Assembly (NCBI GenBank): GCA_023411715.1 | Contig: JAEYOM010000179.1 | Location: 1-46,647, forward strand | Origin: Bacillota bacterium | Lineage (GTDB): Bacteria > Bacillota > Clostridia > Acetivibrionales > DTU013 | DNA length: 46,647 nt | Direction: 5' to 3' | In this document: positions 32,068 to 40,635 of the stretch, one piece after another | How positions within the stretch are numbered: the first letter of the stretch is position 1 | Layout of the letters: every line of letters begins with the position of its first letter | Translations under genes and position numbers: made by a program | Notes under the pieces: generated by a model | What the model was told of the DNA's origin: nothing | Database searches by the model: none | Seen by the model: the letters and a program-made list of their open reading frames with translations, nothing else

Positions 32068-33726
32068 ATGAAGAGCGATATTGTAAAAAAGGGCGTTGAA
32101 AAGGCTCCTCACAGGGCGTTATTCAAAGCGATGGGATATACCGACGAGGAAATCAAAAGGCCTCTCATCGGAGTTGTCAATTCAAAGAACGATATAGTTC
32201 CGGGACATATCCATCTGGATAATATAGCGGAAGCGGTAAAGGCCGGGATCAGGATGGCAGGCGGTACGCCTGTTGAATTCGGCTGTATTGGCATATGCGA
32301 CGGTATTGCGATGGGCCACGAAGGGATGAAGTATTCTCTTGCGTCAAGGGAGCTGATCGCCGACTCGTGCGAATCCATGGGGCGCGCCCACGCCTTCGAC
32401 GGCATGGTTTTCATTCCGAACTGCGACAAGATCGTGCCCGGCATGCTTATGGCTGCGGCAAGGCTCAACGTGCCTTCCGTCGTGATCAGCGGCGGTCCCA
32501 TGCTCTCGGTAAAGCATAGGGGCAAGCAGCTCGACCTGAACAGCATGTTTGAAGCGGTAGGCGCGTGCAAGGCCGGACTGATGTCCGAGGAAGAGGTTGC
32601 GGAATATGAAGACCATGCCTGCCCGGGCTGCGGTTCCTGCGCCGGCATGTTTACGGCCAATTCAATGAACTGTCTTACGGAAGTCATAGGGATGGGCCTG
32701 ACAGGGAACGGCACGATACCGGCGGTTTACGCGGAGAGAATCCGCCTGGCCAAAACAGCAGGTATGAAGGTAATGGAGCTTGTCGAAAAGGGAGTTAGGC
32801 CATCCGATATAATGACTGAAAAAGCATTCGAAAATGCGCTTGTCGTGGATATGGCGCTAGGATGCTCGACGAATTCGGTATTGCACCTGCCTGCAATAGC
32901 TCATGAGCTTGGTATTGAAATAAATTTGGATATAATCAACGATTTCAGCAGCAGGGTACCCAATCTCTGCAGGCTTGCGCCGGCAGGAGAGCACCATGTG
33001 CAGGATCTGTACGCGGCGGGCGGAGTACAGGCGGTAATGAAGGAGCTGTCGAAAAAGAACCTTCTGCACCTGAATATGATGACAGTGACGGGAAAAACAG
33101 TTGGTGAGAATATAAGCCGGGCAGAGATAGTCGACAGCGAAGTTATAAGGAGCATAGAGGAGCCGTACAGCGCGACGGGCGGCATTGCCATATTAAGAGG
33201 CAATATTGCCGTTGACGGCGCAGTCGTAAAACGTTCCGCCGTCGCAAGGGAAATGCTCGTTCATAAGGGACCCGCAAGGGTCTTTGATTCCGAAGATGAT
33301 GCGATAGCTGCCATTTATGGGGGACGGATCAAAAAGGGCGACGTCGTGATCATCAGGTATGAAGGACCAAAGGGAGGGCCGGGAATGCGCGAGATGCTGG
33401 GGCCAACATCGGCTATAGCAGGTATGGGCCTCGACAAGGACGTAGCGCTGATCACCGACGGAAGATTCTCTGGCGCCTCAAGAGGCGCATCGATAGGCCA
33501 CGTATCGCCGGAAGCGATGGAAGGCGGTATGATCGCGGCAGTTTGCGAAGGGGACATCATAGATATCAACATCCCGGAAGGCAAGCTGAGTGTTGAAGTA
33601 CCGGACGAAGAGCTGAAGCGCAGGATGGCTTCGTGGAAAGCGCCGCAGCCGAGGATCACGACCGGGTACCTCGGCAGATACTCGAGGCTCGTAACATCGG
33701 CCAGCACAGGAGCGGTGCTGAAATAG
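32068..33726 (+). CDS. ilvD: Dihydroxy-acid dehydratase
   Basis: This 552-residue cytoplasmic enzyme dehydrates 2,3-dihydroxyisovalerate and its methylvalerate analogue to the 2-keto acids in valine, leucine and isoleucine synthesis. Iron-sulfur ligands are visible: Cys119 in FIPNCDKIVPGM and the HACPGCGSCAGMF motif with Cys185, Cys188 and Cys191. The Mg-binding region and substrate lid include GFGIGICDGIAMGHEGMKYS-type and YEGPKGGPGMREML (about 432-446) sequences. The length is normal and no disruption is seen. It lies upstream of ilvB, the step two before it in the pathway. ilvC is not in the window. CTGAAAGGCGGG precedes the ATG. Confidence 0.97.
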   Translation: MKSDIVKKGVEKAPHRALFKAMGYTDEEIKRPLIGVVNSKNDIVPGHIHLDNIAEAVKAGIRMAGGTPVEFGCIGICDGIAMGHEGMKYSLASRELIADSCESMGRAHAFDGMVFIPNCDKIVPGMLMAAARLNVPSVVISGGPMLSVKHRGKQLDLNSMFEAVGACKAGLMSEEEVAEYEDHACPGCGSCAGMFTANSMNCLTEVIGMGLTGNGTIPAVYAERIRLAKTAGMKVMELVEKGVRPSDIMTEKAFENALVVDMALGCSTNSVLHLPAIAHELGIEINLDIINDFSSRVPNLCRLAPAGEHHVQDLYAAGGVQAVMKELSKKNLLHLNMMTVTGKTVGENISRAEIVDSEVIRSIEEPYSATGGIAILRGNIAVDGAVVKRSAVAREMLVHKGPARVFDSEDDAIAAIYGGRIKKGDVVIIRYEGPKGGPGMREMLGPTSAIAGMGLDKDVALITDGRFSGASRGASIGHVSPEAMEGGMIAAVCEGDIIDINIPEGKLSVEVPDEELKRRMASWKAPQPRITTGYLGRYSRLVTSASTGAVLK

Positions 33727-33776
33727 GGGGATACAACAGAAAAACAATACGCCCCCTCCCCAGGGAGTCCTATTCC

Positions 33777-33913
33777 AGCAAAATTCTGATAGCATCGGAA
33801 AGCTGCCTCGTGGTCGACGCTCCCCGGTAGGGCTAGCGGCACTTTCCTCTGAGGTATTCCTAACTGGTCGGCAGAATTTTGCTTCCACATAAGCAATTTC
33901 ACCGTGAAATTGC
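33777..33913 (+). promoter_or_regulatory. Structured RNA-like spacer between ilvD and ilvB
   Basis: AGCAAAATTCTG (33777-33788) is the exact complement of CAGAATTTTGCT (33872-33883), closing an 83-nt loop. A separate hairpin GCAATTTCA-CCG-TGAAATTGC lies at 33893-33913. The 265-bp gap holds no gene. No terminator T-run is obvious, so it may be a processing or regulatory element, or an inserted repeat. Confidence 0.55.
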
Positions 33914-33991
33914 GAAGGGCTTCCTGTATCGGGGGTAATAATAGGTTCCTTATAATCTTGGTTTTCTATTGTATTTTGGAGGTTTATTGGT

Positions 33992-35659
33992 ATGAGATTG
34001 AACGGTTCGGATATATTGATCGAATGCCTGAAAGAACAGGGCGTCGATACCGTGTTCGGATTTCCCGGCGGTGCGGTGCTCAATATATATGATGCGCTCT
34101 ACAAGGCCAGAAATGAAATAAGGCATATTTTGACCTCGCATGAGCAGGGTGCGGCCCACGCTGCCGACGGATATGCGCGCGCGACCGGGAAAACCGGCGT
34201 ATGCATCGCCACGTCAGGACCTGGTGCGACGAATCTTGTAACGGGGATTGCAACCGCCTACATGGATTCCGTTCCCATGGTCGCTATCACAGGCCAGGTT
34301 TCGACGGCGCTGCTGGGAAAGGACTCCTTCCAGGAAGTCGATATCACCGGGATCACCATGCCTGTAACAAAACACAACTATATCGTAAAGGATGTTAATA
34401 AACTGGCCGACACCGTGCGGGACGCTTTCAGGATCGCGGCAAGCGGACGGCCCGGCCCGGTCCTGGTCGACATCTGCAAGGACGTATCGGCTGCGTATGC
34501 GGAGTATGACCCCGTCAAACCCGAAGTGATAGAATACCCGCCTATTGGCGTTACGACAAGGGAGCTGGATCGGGCTGCGGAAGTGATCAATGCATCCCAG
34601 AAACCTATAATACTCTCAGGCGGAGGAGTATCGATCGCGGGCGCTGCGCCTGAACTGATGAGATTTGCCGAGAAAGCCGGCATTCCGGTCACTACGACAT
34701 TGATGGGGCTTGGTTCGTTTCCCGGTACCCATGAGCTTTTTACGGGACTTGTGGGCATGCATGGCACAAGGACGTCCAATATGGCGGTTTCGGAAGCCGA
34801 CCTGTTCATTGCCGTCGGAGCCAGATTCAGCGACAGGGTCATAAGCAATGTAAAACGCTTTGCTCCCAACGCCAGAATTATGCATATCGATATCGATCCT
34901 GCCGAGATCGGGAAAAATATTAACGCACACTATCCTCTTGCCGGCAATATCAGGGAAATACTCGCGGCTTTGGCAGACCGCATGGAGACGCGTGAAAAAA
35001 CGGAGTGGAACAGAAAAGTCAGCGGGTGGAAACTGCAATACCCATTGAAATATGATTCGGACGGCGGCCTCAAGCCCCATTATATAATCGAAAGGCTTTA
35101 TGAACTGACCGGAGGGGACGCGCTCATAACGACGGAAGTCGGGCAGAATCAGCTGTGGGCTGCACAATTCTATAAATATACCGTACCAAGGCAGTTCATC
35201 TCGTCAGGAGGCCTCGGTACCATGGGCTATGGGCTTGGCGCCTGTATCGGCGCGCAATTGGGGAGGCCGGAAAAAAAGGTCATCAACATAGCCGGCGACG
35301 GCAGCTTCCGTATGAACTGCACGGAGCTTGCCACCGCCGTTGAGTATAAGCTGCCTGTGATCATCGCAATCCTGAACAATCATGTGCTCGGAATGGTAAG
35401 ACAGTGGCAGCAAATGTTTTACGACGGCCGTTTCTCCGCTACGACCATAGATCGCGGCACCGACTTTGTAGCGCTGGCGGAAGCCTTCGGCGCTGTCGGC
35501 ATCAATGTCGCCGGGCCTGAAGAGGTCGATTCGGCGTTCAAACGGGCGCTGGCTTCGGAAGACAGGCCCGTGCTGATCAATTTTGAGATCGGCATGGACG
35601 ACAAGGTATTTCCGATAGTGCCGCCCGGGGCGCCTATAGATGAACTGATCGACGGTTAG
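33992..35659 (+). CDS. ilvB: Acetolactate synthase, large catalytic subunit
   Basis: This 555-residue thiamine-diphosphate enzyme condenses two pyruvates (or pyruvate and 2-ketobutyrate) in the first common step of branched-chain amino acid synthesis. The N-terminal domain has FGFPGGAVLNIYDAL and the catalytic glutamate in TSHEQGAAHAADGYARATG near residue 50. The FAD-binding middle domain carries GLVGMHGTRTSNMAVSEADL and GARFSDRV. The ThDP motif GDGSFRMNCTELATAVEYKLP begins near residue 436 and ends with the NN of AILNN. No regulatory subunit gene ilvN follows. TTGGAGG precedes the ATG. The 3' end converges with a minus-strand gene pair; a small CAAATCC-AA-GGATTTG hairpin lies at 35724-35739. 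Confidence 0.96.
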   Translation: MRLNGSDILIECLKEQGVDTVFGFPGGAVLNIYDALYKARNEIRHILTSHEQGAAHAADGYARATGKTGVCIATSGPGATNLVTGIATAYMDSVPMVAITGQVSTALLGKDSFQEVDITGITMPVTKHNYIVKDVNKLADTVRDAFRIAASGRPGPVLVDICKDVSAAYAEYDPVKPEVIEYPPIGVTTRELDRAAEVINASQKPIILSGGGVSIAGAAPELMRFAEKAGIPVTTTLMGLGSFPGTHELFTGLVGMHGTRTSNMAVSEADLFIAVGARFSDRVISNVKRFAPNARIMHIDIDPAEIGKNINAHYPLAGNIREILAALADRMETREKTEWNRKVSGWKLQYPLKYDSDGGLKPHYIIERLYELTGGDALITTEVGQNQLWAAQFYKYTVPRQFISSGGLGTMGYGLGACIGAQLGRPEKKVINIAGDGSFRMNCTELATAVEYKLPVIIAILNNHVLGMVRQWQQMFYDGRFSATTIDRGTDFVALAEAFGAVGINVAGPEEVDSAFKRALASEDRPVLINFEIGMDDKVFPIVPPGAPIDELIDG

Positions 35660-35759
35660 GTATGGAATCCGGTCCCCTGCAATTTGGCATATTACTCCTT
35701 AAAAAACAAAGCCCTGGATTGTTCAAATCCAAGGATTTGTTTGAATTGGGCCTTATATC

Positions 35760-36377
35760 CTATTTACTGTCTTTGAGTTTTGCCGAAATACCGCCATTTC
35801 CATCGACTGTGACCACATATACTTTTCCGTTTTTATCGGTATACTCATATGTTCCGCTTTTGGCGTCCTTGAAGTGTTCCGTTAATTCAGGGGCTTCCTT
35901 TCCATTGGGATCGATAACGACTTCACTGATTTTTTCCCCTTCGCTGCTTATGGTAACAGATCCGGAATCGCTGCCATTGCTTTCAAATGATGCGGATGAA
36001 CCATCGGCACTTTCATTCAAGGTGCCGATGCCTTCATACTCAGTTACTGAATCTCCATCAGAACGTATGTGTATGTTACCGTTAAACGGAATTCTTGTTC
36101 CATCCTCACCTACGATCCACGCATGTACGGTATTGAATATGGTTCCGTTTGTCAGCGCGTTTGCAGTTACGGTGCAGAGTGACATAACCATTACTACTGA
36201 TAGAACAATGGCAAGACGCCATTTGACATTCTTCATTGTAAATTCTCCTTCGTCATTTTTAATTTGCCGGCGGACTCTGCTTTTTATGTTTGAAAGTCTG
36301 ACATCTTTAGACCTCGAGACAGGCAGAGTATCATCCGGTGAATAGTCGTCCAACAGGTCGGTAATTTGCATTTTCAT
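35760..36377 (-). CDS. Anti-sigma-type membrane protein, partner of ECF factor
   Basis: This 205-residue protein has a short cytoplasmic N-terminus (about 1-50, MQITDLLDDYSPDDTLPVSR), one membrane helix (about 53-73, WRLAIVLSVVMVMSLCTVTANAL) and an extracellular part of about 130 residues rich in Ser, Gly and Asp. The outer part ends in repeated beta-like stretches (GTYEYTDKNGKVYVVTVDGNGG). I do not recognise the outer domain. Its start overlaps the stop of the ECF sigma gene by 4 nt, the usual organisation of an ECF factor and its membrane anti-sigma factor. There is no zinc-binding HxxxCxxC motif, so it would be a non-ZAS type. Role is inferred from context. Confidence 0.7.
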   Translation of the reverse strand: MKMQITDLLDDYSPDDTLPVSRSKDVRLSNIKSRVRRQIKNDEGEFTMKNVKWRLAIVLSVVMVMSLCTVTANALTNGTIFNTVHAWIVGEDGTRIPFNGNIHIRSDGDSVTEYEGIGTLNESADGSSASFESNGSDSGSVTISSEGEKISEVVIDPNGKEAPELTEHFKDAKSGTYEYTDKNGKVYVVTVDGNGGISAKLKDSK

Positions 36378-36916
36378 GATACATAACCCCTTTCGTTTAG
36401 AGCCTTCAAGAGAAGCGATCTGGTACGATGCAGCTTCATCTTCACCGCTGATTCGCTCAGGCCAAGTGCGACCGAAATCTCATGGATGCGTTCATAATTG
36501 TAGTAGAACCTGATAAAGGTTTCCTTGTCAGCTTGATTTAACGCATTCAATGTTTCATGAACGATAGTTATCTGCTCTTTCTTCGACAAATTATCGTCAA
36601 GTTCGATTTCGACAGGAATGTCGCTATCGTCCAGCGGATCAGTGCAGCGTTTCTCTCTTAGCTTGTTCTTTGCGGTGTTTCGTGCCATTCCTACAAGGTA
36701 AGGTTTTAGTGGCCGGCTTTCGTCCAGGCTTTCGGAATTCTTCCATAGTTTTAAGAAAACGTCCGCGACCGTTTCCTCAATGTCTTCCTGCTGCATGGAA
36801 TTCCCGAGAATATTCCTGACGATTGTGTACACATATCCTCCGTATTGTCCGATAGCACGCTCGACGGCTACAGAGTCTCCCTGCTTAATTTGTTTTATAA
36901 GTTTGTAATCATTCAT
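36374..36916 (-). CDS. ECF-type RNA polymerase sigma factor
   Basis: This 180-residue sigma factor has region 2 (AIGQYGGYVYTIVRNILGNSMQQEDIEETVADVFLKLW) with the DIEE and FxxxW features of ECF factors, and region 4 (NYERIHEISVALGLSESAVKMKLHRTRSLLLKAL) with its helix-turn-helix. The linker is short and no region 1 or 3 exists. It directs polymerase to a small regulon when released by the membrane protein encoded downstream. The start at 36916 (MNDYKLIKQIKQGD) matches family N-termini; a longer frame from 36955 adds 13 residues without a better binding site. Its target promoters are not known. Confidence 0.9.
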   Translation of the reverse strand: MNDYKLIKQIKQGDSVAVERAIGQYGGYVYTIVRNILGNSMQQEDIEETVADVFLKLWKNSESLDESRPLKPYLVGMARNTAKNKLREKRCTDPLDDSDIPVEIELDDNLSKKEQITIVHETLNALNQADKETFIRFYYNYERIHEISVALGLSESAVKMKLHRTRSLLLKALNERGYVS

Positions 36917-37211
36917 AGCATCATTAACCGCCTTCACCGATATATACACAATCATTTACTTTTTCGTCACAACCAGATGAAAATTTTTATTAGCTGAAAG
37001 AACATCATACAATATTAATTATAGAATAAGGTGCCATAAAGTGTAGAAATTCTGCGATGGGAGTAGAAAAACTGCACTGGACATAAGAAGATGGGAGGAT
37101 CGACGATCGAACATTCATGGCTTCGAGTGTTGCAAGAGGGGTAGAATTGCTTTTTCAATTCAGGCCTGTGATATACCTGTGATATACCGCGGTTTAATAA
37201 TTTTTTTGTCC

Positions 37212-37272
37212 TTGACAAATAAAAGTTTGTATGTTAAATTTATTATTGCTCCGTCTCGGAGGCCTTTTTTTT
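37212..37272 (+). promoter_or_regulatory. rpmG promoter and early attenuator-like hairpin
   Basis: TTGACA (37212-37217) and TAAATT (37235-37240) are 17 bp apart. Shortly after the likely start, CTCCG-TCT-CGGAG (37249-37261) is followed by GCC and eight Ts (37265-37272), a short terminator-like hairpin. It could attenuate the ribosomal operon. The rest of the 447-bp gap (36917-37363) holds an 11-bp tandem repeat, CCTGTGATATA, at 37165-37186 and no gene. Confidence 0.6.
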
Positions 37273-37363
37273 GTGCTGTAAATTTACGGGATACTGAAAA
37301 AGGGCGCTTTAATAAATACTAAGTGTACCCTGAATTGCAACACAGGGGCTGGAGGTGTTATAA

Positions 37364-37513
37364 ATGAGAGTCAAAATCGTAATGGCATGCCAGGACTGCA
37401 AGCAGAGAAATTACAACACCATGAAGAATAAGAAGAACGATCCCGACAGGATCGAAATGAAGAAGTACTGCAAGTTCTGCCATAAGCACACTTTACACAA
37501 GGAAACAAAATAA
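37364..37513 (+). CDS. rpmG: 50S ribosomal protein L33
   Basis: This 49-residue protein, MRVKIVMACQDCKQRNYNTM and onward, is L33 of the zinc-binding type: two CxxC pairs (CQDC and CKFC) coordinate zinc. It binds near the E site of the 50S subunit. It is the first gene of the rpmG-secE-nusG block. CTGGAGGTG lies before the ATG. Confidence 0.95.
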   Translation: MRVKIVMACQDCKQRNYNTMKNKKNDPDRIEMKKYCKFCHKHTLHKETK

Positions 37514-37533
37514 ATCTGCGGAGGTGCACTAAA

Positions 37534-37758
37534 ATGAGCGAGAATGCACGCACATCCAAGTTGGCCGCTTTTGGCAAAAGGATCGTCAGGTTTACAAAAG
37601 ATATCAGGACCGAGTTAAAAAAGGTCATCTGGCCTACAAGAGATCAGCTGATAAATAATACTGTTTCTGTACTGGGTATCTGCCTTGTGATCGGGGCCGT
37701 TATCTGGGCTTCGGATACAGTCCTTGGCAAAGTGATCGAATGGACTCTGAACAGGTAA
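37534..37758 (+). CDS. secE: Preprotein translocase subunit SecE
   Basis: This 74-residue membrane subunit of the SecYEG channel has the amphipathic helix (FTKDIRTELKKVIWPTRDQLINNT) that clamps SecY, then one membrane helix (VSVLGICLVIGAVIWASDTVL). The motif LKKVIWPTR is diagnostic. It lies between rpmG and nusG as in most Firmicutes. The ATG follows CGGAGGTGC. Confidence 0.97.
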   Translation: MSENARTSKLAAFGKRIVRFTKDIRTELKKVIWPTRDQLINNTVSVLGICLVIGAVIWASDTVLGKVIEWTLNR

Positions 37759-37774
37759 TGAAGGAGGACATCTG

Positions 37775-38308
37775 ATGATTGTCAATGATATGCCTGAAAT
37801 AGCCAAATGGTATGTCGTACATACCTATTCGGGTTATGAGAACAAGGTAAAGGCCAATCTGGAAAAAATAGTTGAAAACAGAAGCATGCAGGAACACATA
37901 CTCGATATCGTCGTTCCCATGGAGGAACAAATCGAGATAAAGGATGGCAAGAAAAAGGCCACTCTCAGGAAAGTATTTCCGGGCTATGTTTTGGTCAAAA
38001 TGATCATGACGGACGAGTCCTGGTACGTTGTAAGAAATACCAGGGGTGTGACCGGATTTGTCGGACCGGGATCGAAGCCTGTACCACTCACTGATGAAGA
38101 AGTGAGGATCATGGGCGTTGAAGAGTTCGCGCCGGTGCTCGATTATGAAGTGAATGACAATGTCAGGGTCACTAACGGACCTCTTGAAAACTTCATTGGT
38201 ATAGTCGAAGAGATCAATATTGAAAAGAAGAAAGTACGTGTCGCCGTATCCATGTTCGGCAGGGAAACGCCCGTAGAACTGGAATTGACACAGATACAGA
38301 AATTGTAG
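37775..38308 (+). CDS. nusG: Transcription termination/antitermination factor NusG
   Basis: This 177-residue protein has the NGN domain (AKWYVVHTYSGYENKVKANLEKIVENR, then FPGYVLVKMIMTDESWYVVRNTRGVTGFVG) that binds RNA polymerase, and a C-terminal KOW domain (DNVRVTNGPLENFIGIVEEIN). It modulates pausing and couples transcription to translation. It directly follows secE, with AAGGAGG before the ATG. The NGN core is intact and no insertion domain is present. Confidence 0.97.
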   Translation: MIVNDMPEIAKWYVVHTYSGYENKVKANLEKIVENRSMQEHILDIVVPMEEQIEIKDGKKKATLRKVFPGYVLVKMIMTDESWYVVRNTRGVTGFVGPGSKPVPLTDEEVRIMGVEEFAPVLDYEVNDNVRVTNGPLENFIGIVEEINIEKKKVRVAVSMFGRETPVELELTQIQKL

Positions 38309-38570
38309 GCGGATAGTTAGAAGGCCGAAAGGCCTCTTGCTATAAAGGCAATAGTTAAGGAATGCGATAGAAACGAGCGGCACAAGGAAGATGAGCAGCG
38401 TGGAGCGCAGTGTATGATCGATACATAAGCGACGCAGATGCGAAATCTGGTAATATATTTCGCAAGCAAAATGCTAAACTTGTGAGGCATTTCTGCAAAG
38501 CAGAAATCTATTGCAACGCGAAGTTTATAACGAATTCCGCGATAAAGAATTGGGAGGTGGATTTAAAGCC
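38309..38570 (+). promoter_or_regulatory. Long structured leader before rplK
   Basis: The 262-nt nusG-rplK gap holds several hairpins: AGGCC-GAAA-GGCCT at 38332-38345, TGTAT-GATCG-ATACA at 38411-38425, GCGAAAT/ATTTCGC at 38440-38463 and ATTTCTGC-AAA-GCAGAAAT at 38489-38507. The length is unusual; a short leader is more common. It may be an autoregulatory ribosomal-protein leader, or a palindromic repeat inserted there. The mechanism is not resolved. Confidence 0.5.
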
Positions 38571-38996
38571 ATGGCAAAGAAGATCACTGGTTATGTAAAG
38601 CTACAGATTCCTGCGGGGAAGGCAACTCCGGCTCCACCGGTTGGACCAGCTTTAGGACAGCATGGTGTTAACATCATGGGATTTTGCAAGGAGTTCAATG
38701 AAAGGACTGCAAAGGATGCAGGCCTGATAATTCCTGTCGTCATCACTATTTATGGTGACAGGTCGTTCTCATTCATTACAAAGACTCCTCCGGCAGCAGT
38801 GCTTCTGAAAAAGGCATGCAAGATCGAAAGCGGTTCCGGTAAGCCGAATAAGGAAAAGGTTGCAACAATCAAATTGGCGGAAGTCAGGAAGATCGCCGAA
38901 ATGAAGATGCCCGACCTGAATGCGGCAAATATCGAATCAGCTACAAGCATGATCGCAGGTACAGCCAGAAGCATGGGTATCGTAGTAGAAGAATAA
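38571..38996 (+). CDS. rplK: 50S ribosomal protein L11
   Basis: This 141-residue protein binds the GTPase-associated region of 23S rRNA. The N-terminal domain reads KITGYVKLQIPAGKATPAPPVGPALGQHG, with the proline-rich target of thiostrepton, and the C-terminal domain carries the rRNA-binding MPDLNAANIESATSMIAGTARSMG. The ATG at 38571 follows TTGGGAGGTGG; a longer frame from 38511 adds 20 residues that do not match L11. The L1 gene follows 64 bp downstream. Confidence 0.97.
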   Translation: MAKKITGYVKLQIPAGKATPAPPVGPALGQHGVNIMGFCKEFNERTAKDAGLIIPVVITIYGDRSFSFITKTPPAAVLLKKACKIESGSGKPNKEKVATIKLAEVRKIAEMKMPDLNAANIESATSMIAGTARSMGIVVEE

Positions 38997-39060
38997 CAGG
39001 ACCTGAAAGTGGGAGGGAACCTGGGTTTCCGAAAATTTTACCACGAAGGAGAGGATAGTA

Positions 39061-39756
39061 ATGAAGAGAGGAAAGAAGTATAACGAGAGTGCCAAACTCG
39101 TCGACAGAGCTACACTGTATGATCCCAACCAGGCTATGGATCTTGTGAAGAAGACGTCCAAAGCCAAATTCGACGAGACAGTCGAAGCTCATATAAAGCT
39201 AGGCGTTGACTCAAGGCACGCAGACCAGCAGGTCAGAGGCGCGGTCGTTCTTCCGCACGGTACCGGCAAGGTCGTAAGAGTGCTCGTATTCGCCAAGGGC
39301 GACAAAGCCAAGGAAGCGGAACAGGGCGGCGCTGATTTTGTAGGTGCTGAAGATTTTGTTGCAAAGATCCAGAATGAGAACTGGTTCGATTTCGATGTAG
39401 TCGTAGCAACACCGGACATGATGGGTGTTGTCGGAAGACTCGGTAAGGTGCTCGGCCCCAAAGGCCTCATGCCGAACCCGAAAGCCGGAACAGTCACTAT
39501 GGATGTGGCTAAAGCCATTTCCGAGATTAAAGCCGGTAAGATCGAGTACAGGCTTGATAAGACAAACATCATCCACTGCCCGATCGGAAAGGCTTCGTTC
39601 GACCTTGAAAAACTGACGGATAACTTCCATACTCTTATGGATGCCATCCTGAAGGCAAAGCCGGTCGCGGCAAAAGGCCAGTACCTGAAAAGCGTAGTCG
39701 TAACTTCGACCATGGGCCCCGGCATCAAGGTCAACCCCGGTAAGGTGACCGAGTAA
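39061..39756 (+). CDS. rplA: 50S ribosomal protein L1
   Basis: This 231-residue protein forms the L1 stalk at the E site and is a common translational repressor of its own operon. The signature is EAHIKLGVDSRHADQQVRGAVVLPHGTGK, and the second domain includes RLGKVLGPKGLMPNPKAGTVT. Length and motifs are normal. ACGAAGGAGAGG lies before the ATG, with no hint of interruption. Confidence 0.97.
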   Translation: MKRGKKYNESAKLVDRATLYDPNQAMDLVKKTSKAKFDETVEAHIKLGVDSRHADQQVRGAVVLPHGTGKVVRVLVFAKGDKAKEAEQGGADFVGAEDFVAKIQNENWFDFDVVVATPDMMGVVGRLGKVLGPKGLMPNPKAGTVTMDVAKAISEIKAGKIEYRLDKTNIIHCPIGKASFDLEKLTDNFHTLMDAILKAKPVAAKGQYLKSVVVTSTMGPGIKVNPGKVTE

Positions 39757-39768
39757 TATAAATAGTAC

Positions 39769-39797
39769 TTTACAAACCGGGAATAATACTGTATTAT
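39769..39797 (+). promoter_or_regulatory. Promoter of rplJ-rplL
   Basis: TTTACA (39769-39774) and TATTAT (39792-39797) are 17 bp apart, placing a start near 39804. The transcript would begin with the L10 leader. Confidence 0.65.
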
Positions 39798-39840
39798 GAT
39801 TTAGGTCAGTAAATCGGTTTGACCGTAAATTGAATATGTC

Positions 39841-39965
39841 ACATGCCGCAGACAGCAGGTGCAAGAGCGTAACTGGCGAAAGCCGGCCTGCCGAGGTAAA
39901 GCGTTTATAATATAGGTGCTTAACCCTTGCGTATCTGCTGTGTGTAGATATACAAGGGTTTTTTA
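39841..39965 (+). promoter_or_regulatory. Ribosomal protein L10 leader with attenuator
   Basis: The stretch GCAGACAGCAGGTGC (39848 on) and the later GGCCTGCCGAGGTAAAG match the conserved core of the L10 leader RNA, where L10 or L10-L12 binds to repress its own operon. It ends in a terminator: AACCCTTG and CAAGGGTT arms (39922-39960) followed by TTTT. A second small hairpin, GCGCC-GAAA-GGCGC, lies at 40009-40021 before the ribosome binding site. Confidence 0.8.
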
Positions 39966-40057
39966 TTAAAGTTTTAACCGACATATTTGTTTAAGGACGA
40001 ATGTTTAGCGCCGAAAGGCGCGAATTTCCTCTAAAATATTCAAAGGAGGTGTAAGAT

Positions 40058-40588
40058 TTGCCTAAGGAAAATACCCTAAACCAAAAGCGTGAAGTTATCG
40101 AAGGTATCGGCAGCAAGATGAAGGCAGCAAAGGGTATGGTTTTTGCTGATTACAGAGGCTTGACAGTTGAACAGGATACCGAACTCAGAAGTGCTCTGAG
40201 GAAGGCCGGCGTTGAATACAAGGTAGTTAAAAATACGCTGACCCGGTTCGCAGCCAAGGAAAACGGACTTGAAGGTCTGGATACCTATCTGAACGGTCCG
40301 ACAGCAATGGCTTCAAGCGCTGATGCTGTAGCGCCTGCAAAGATATTGAGCGAATTTGCAAAGAAGTATGAAAAACTCGAGATCAAAGTCGGCGTTGTTG
40401 AAGGAAAGGTTATCGACGTAAACGGCGTCAAGGCTCTGGCCGAACTGCCGCCGAGAGAAGTGCTCATCGCCAGAGTGCTTGGTGGTTTCAACGCACCGAT
40501 ATCCGGCCTGGTCAATGTACTCAATGGAAATATCAGAGGCCTGGTTGTCGCACTCAACGCGATAGCGGAACAGAAAGCAAATGCTTAG
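40058..40588 (+). CDS. rplJ: 50S ribosomal protein L10
   Basis: This 176-residue protein forms the base of the L7/L12 stalk. The N-terminal rRNA-binding domain contains the segment KGMVFADYRGLTVEQDTELR and VKNTLTRFA. The C-terminal helix (GLVNVLNGNIRGLVVALNAIAEQK) anchors L12 dimers. It starts at TTG 40058, behind AAAGGAGGTG. The gene is controlled by the leader upstream and is followed 47 bp later by rplL. Confidence 0.97.
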   Translation: MPKENTLNQKREVIEGIGSKMKAAKGMVFADYRGLTVEQDTELRSALRKAGVEYKVVKNTLTRFAAKENGLEGLDTYLNGPTAMASSADAVAPAKILSEFAKKYEKLEIKVGVVEGKVIDVNGVKALAELPPREVLIARVLGGFNAPISGLVNVLNGNIRGLVVALNAIAEQKANA

Positions 40589-40635
40589 TGTATCAATAAA
40601 AATTATTAAATTAAAAATTATGGAGGTTTTTTAAA

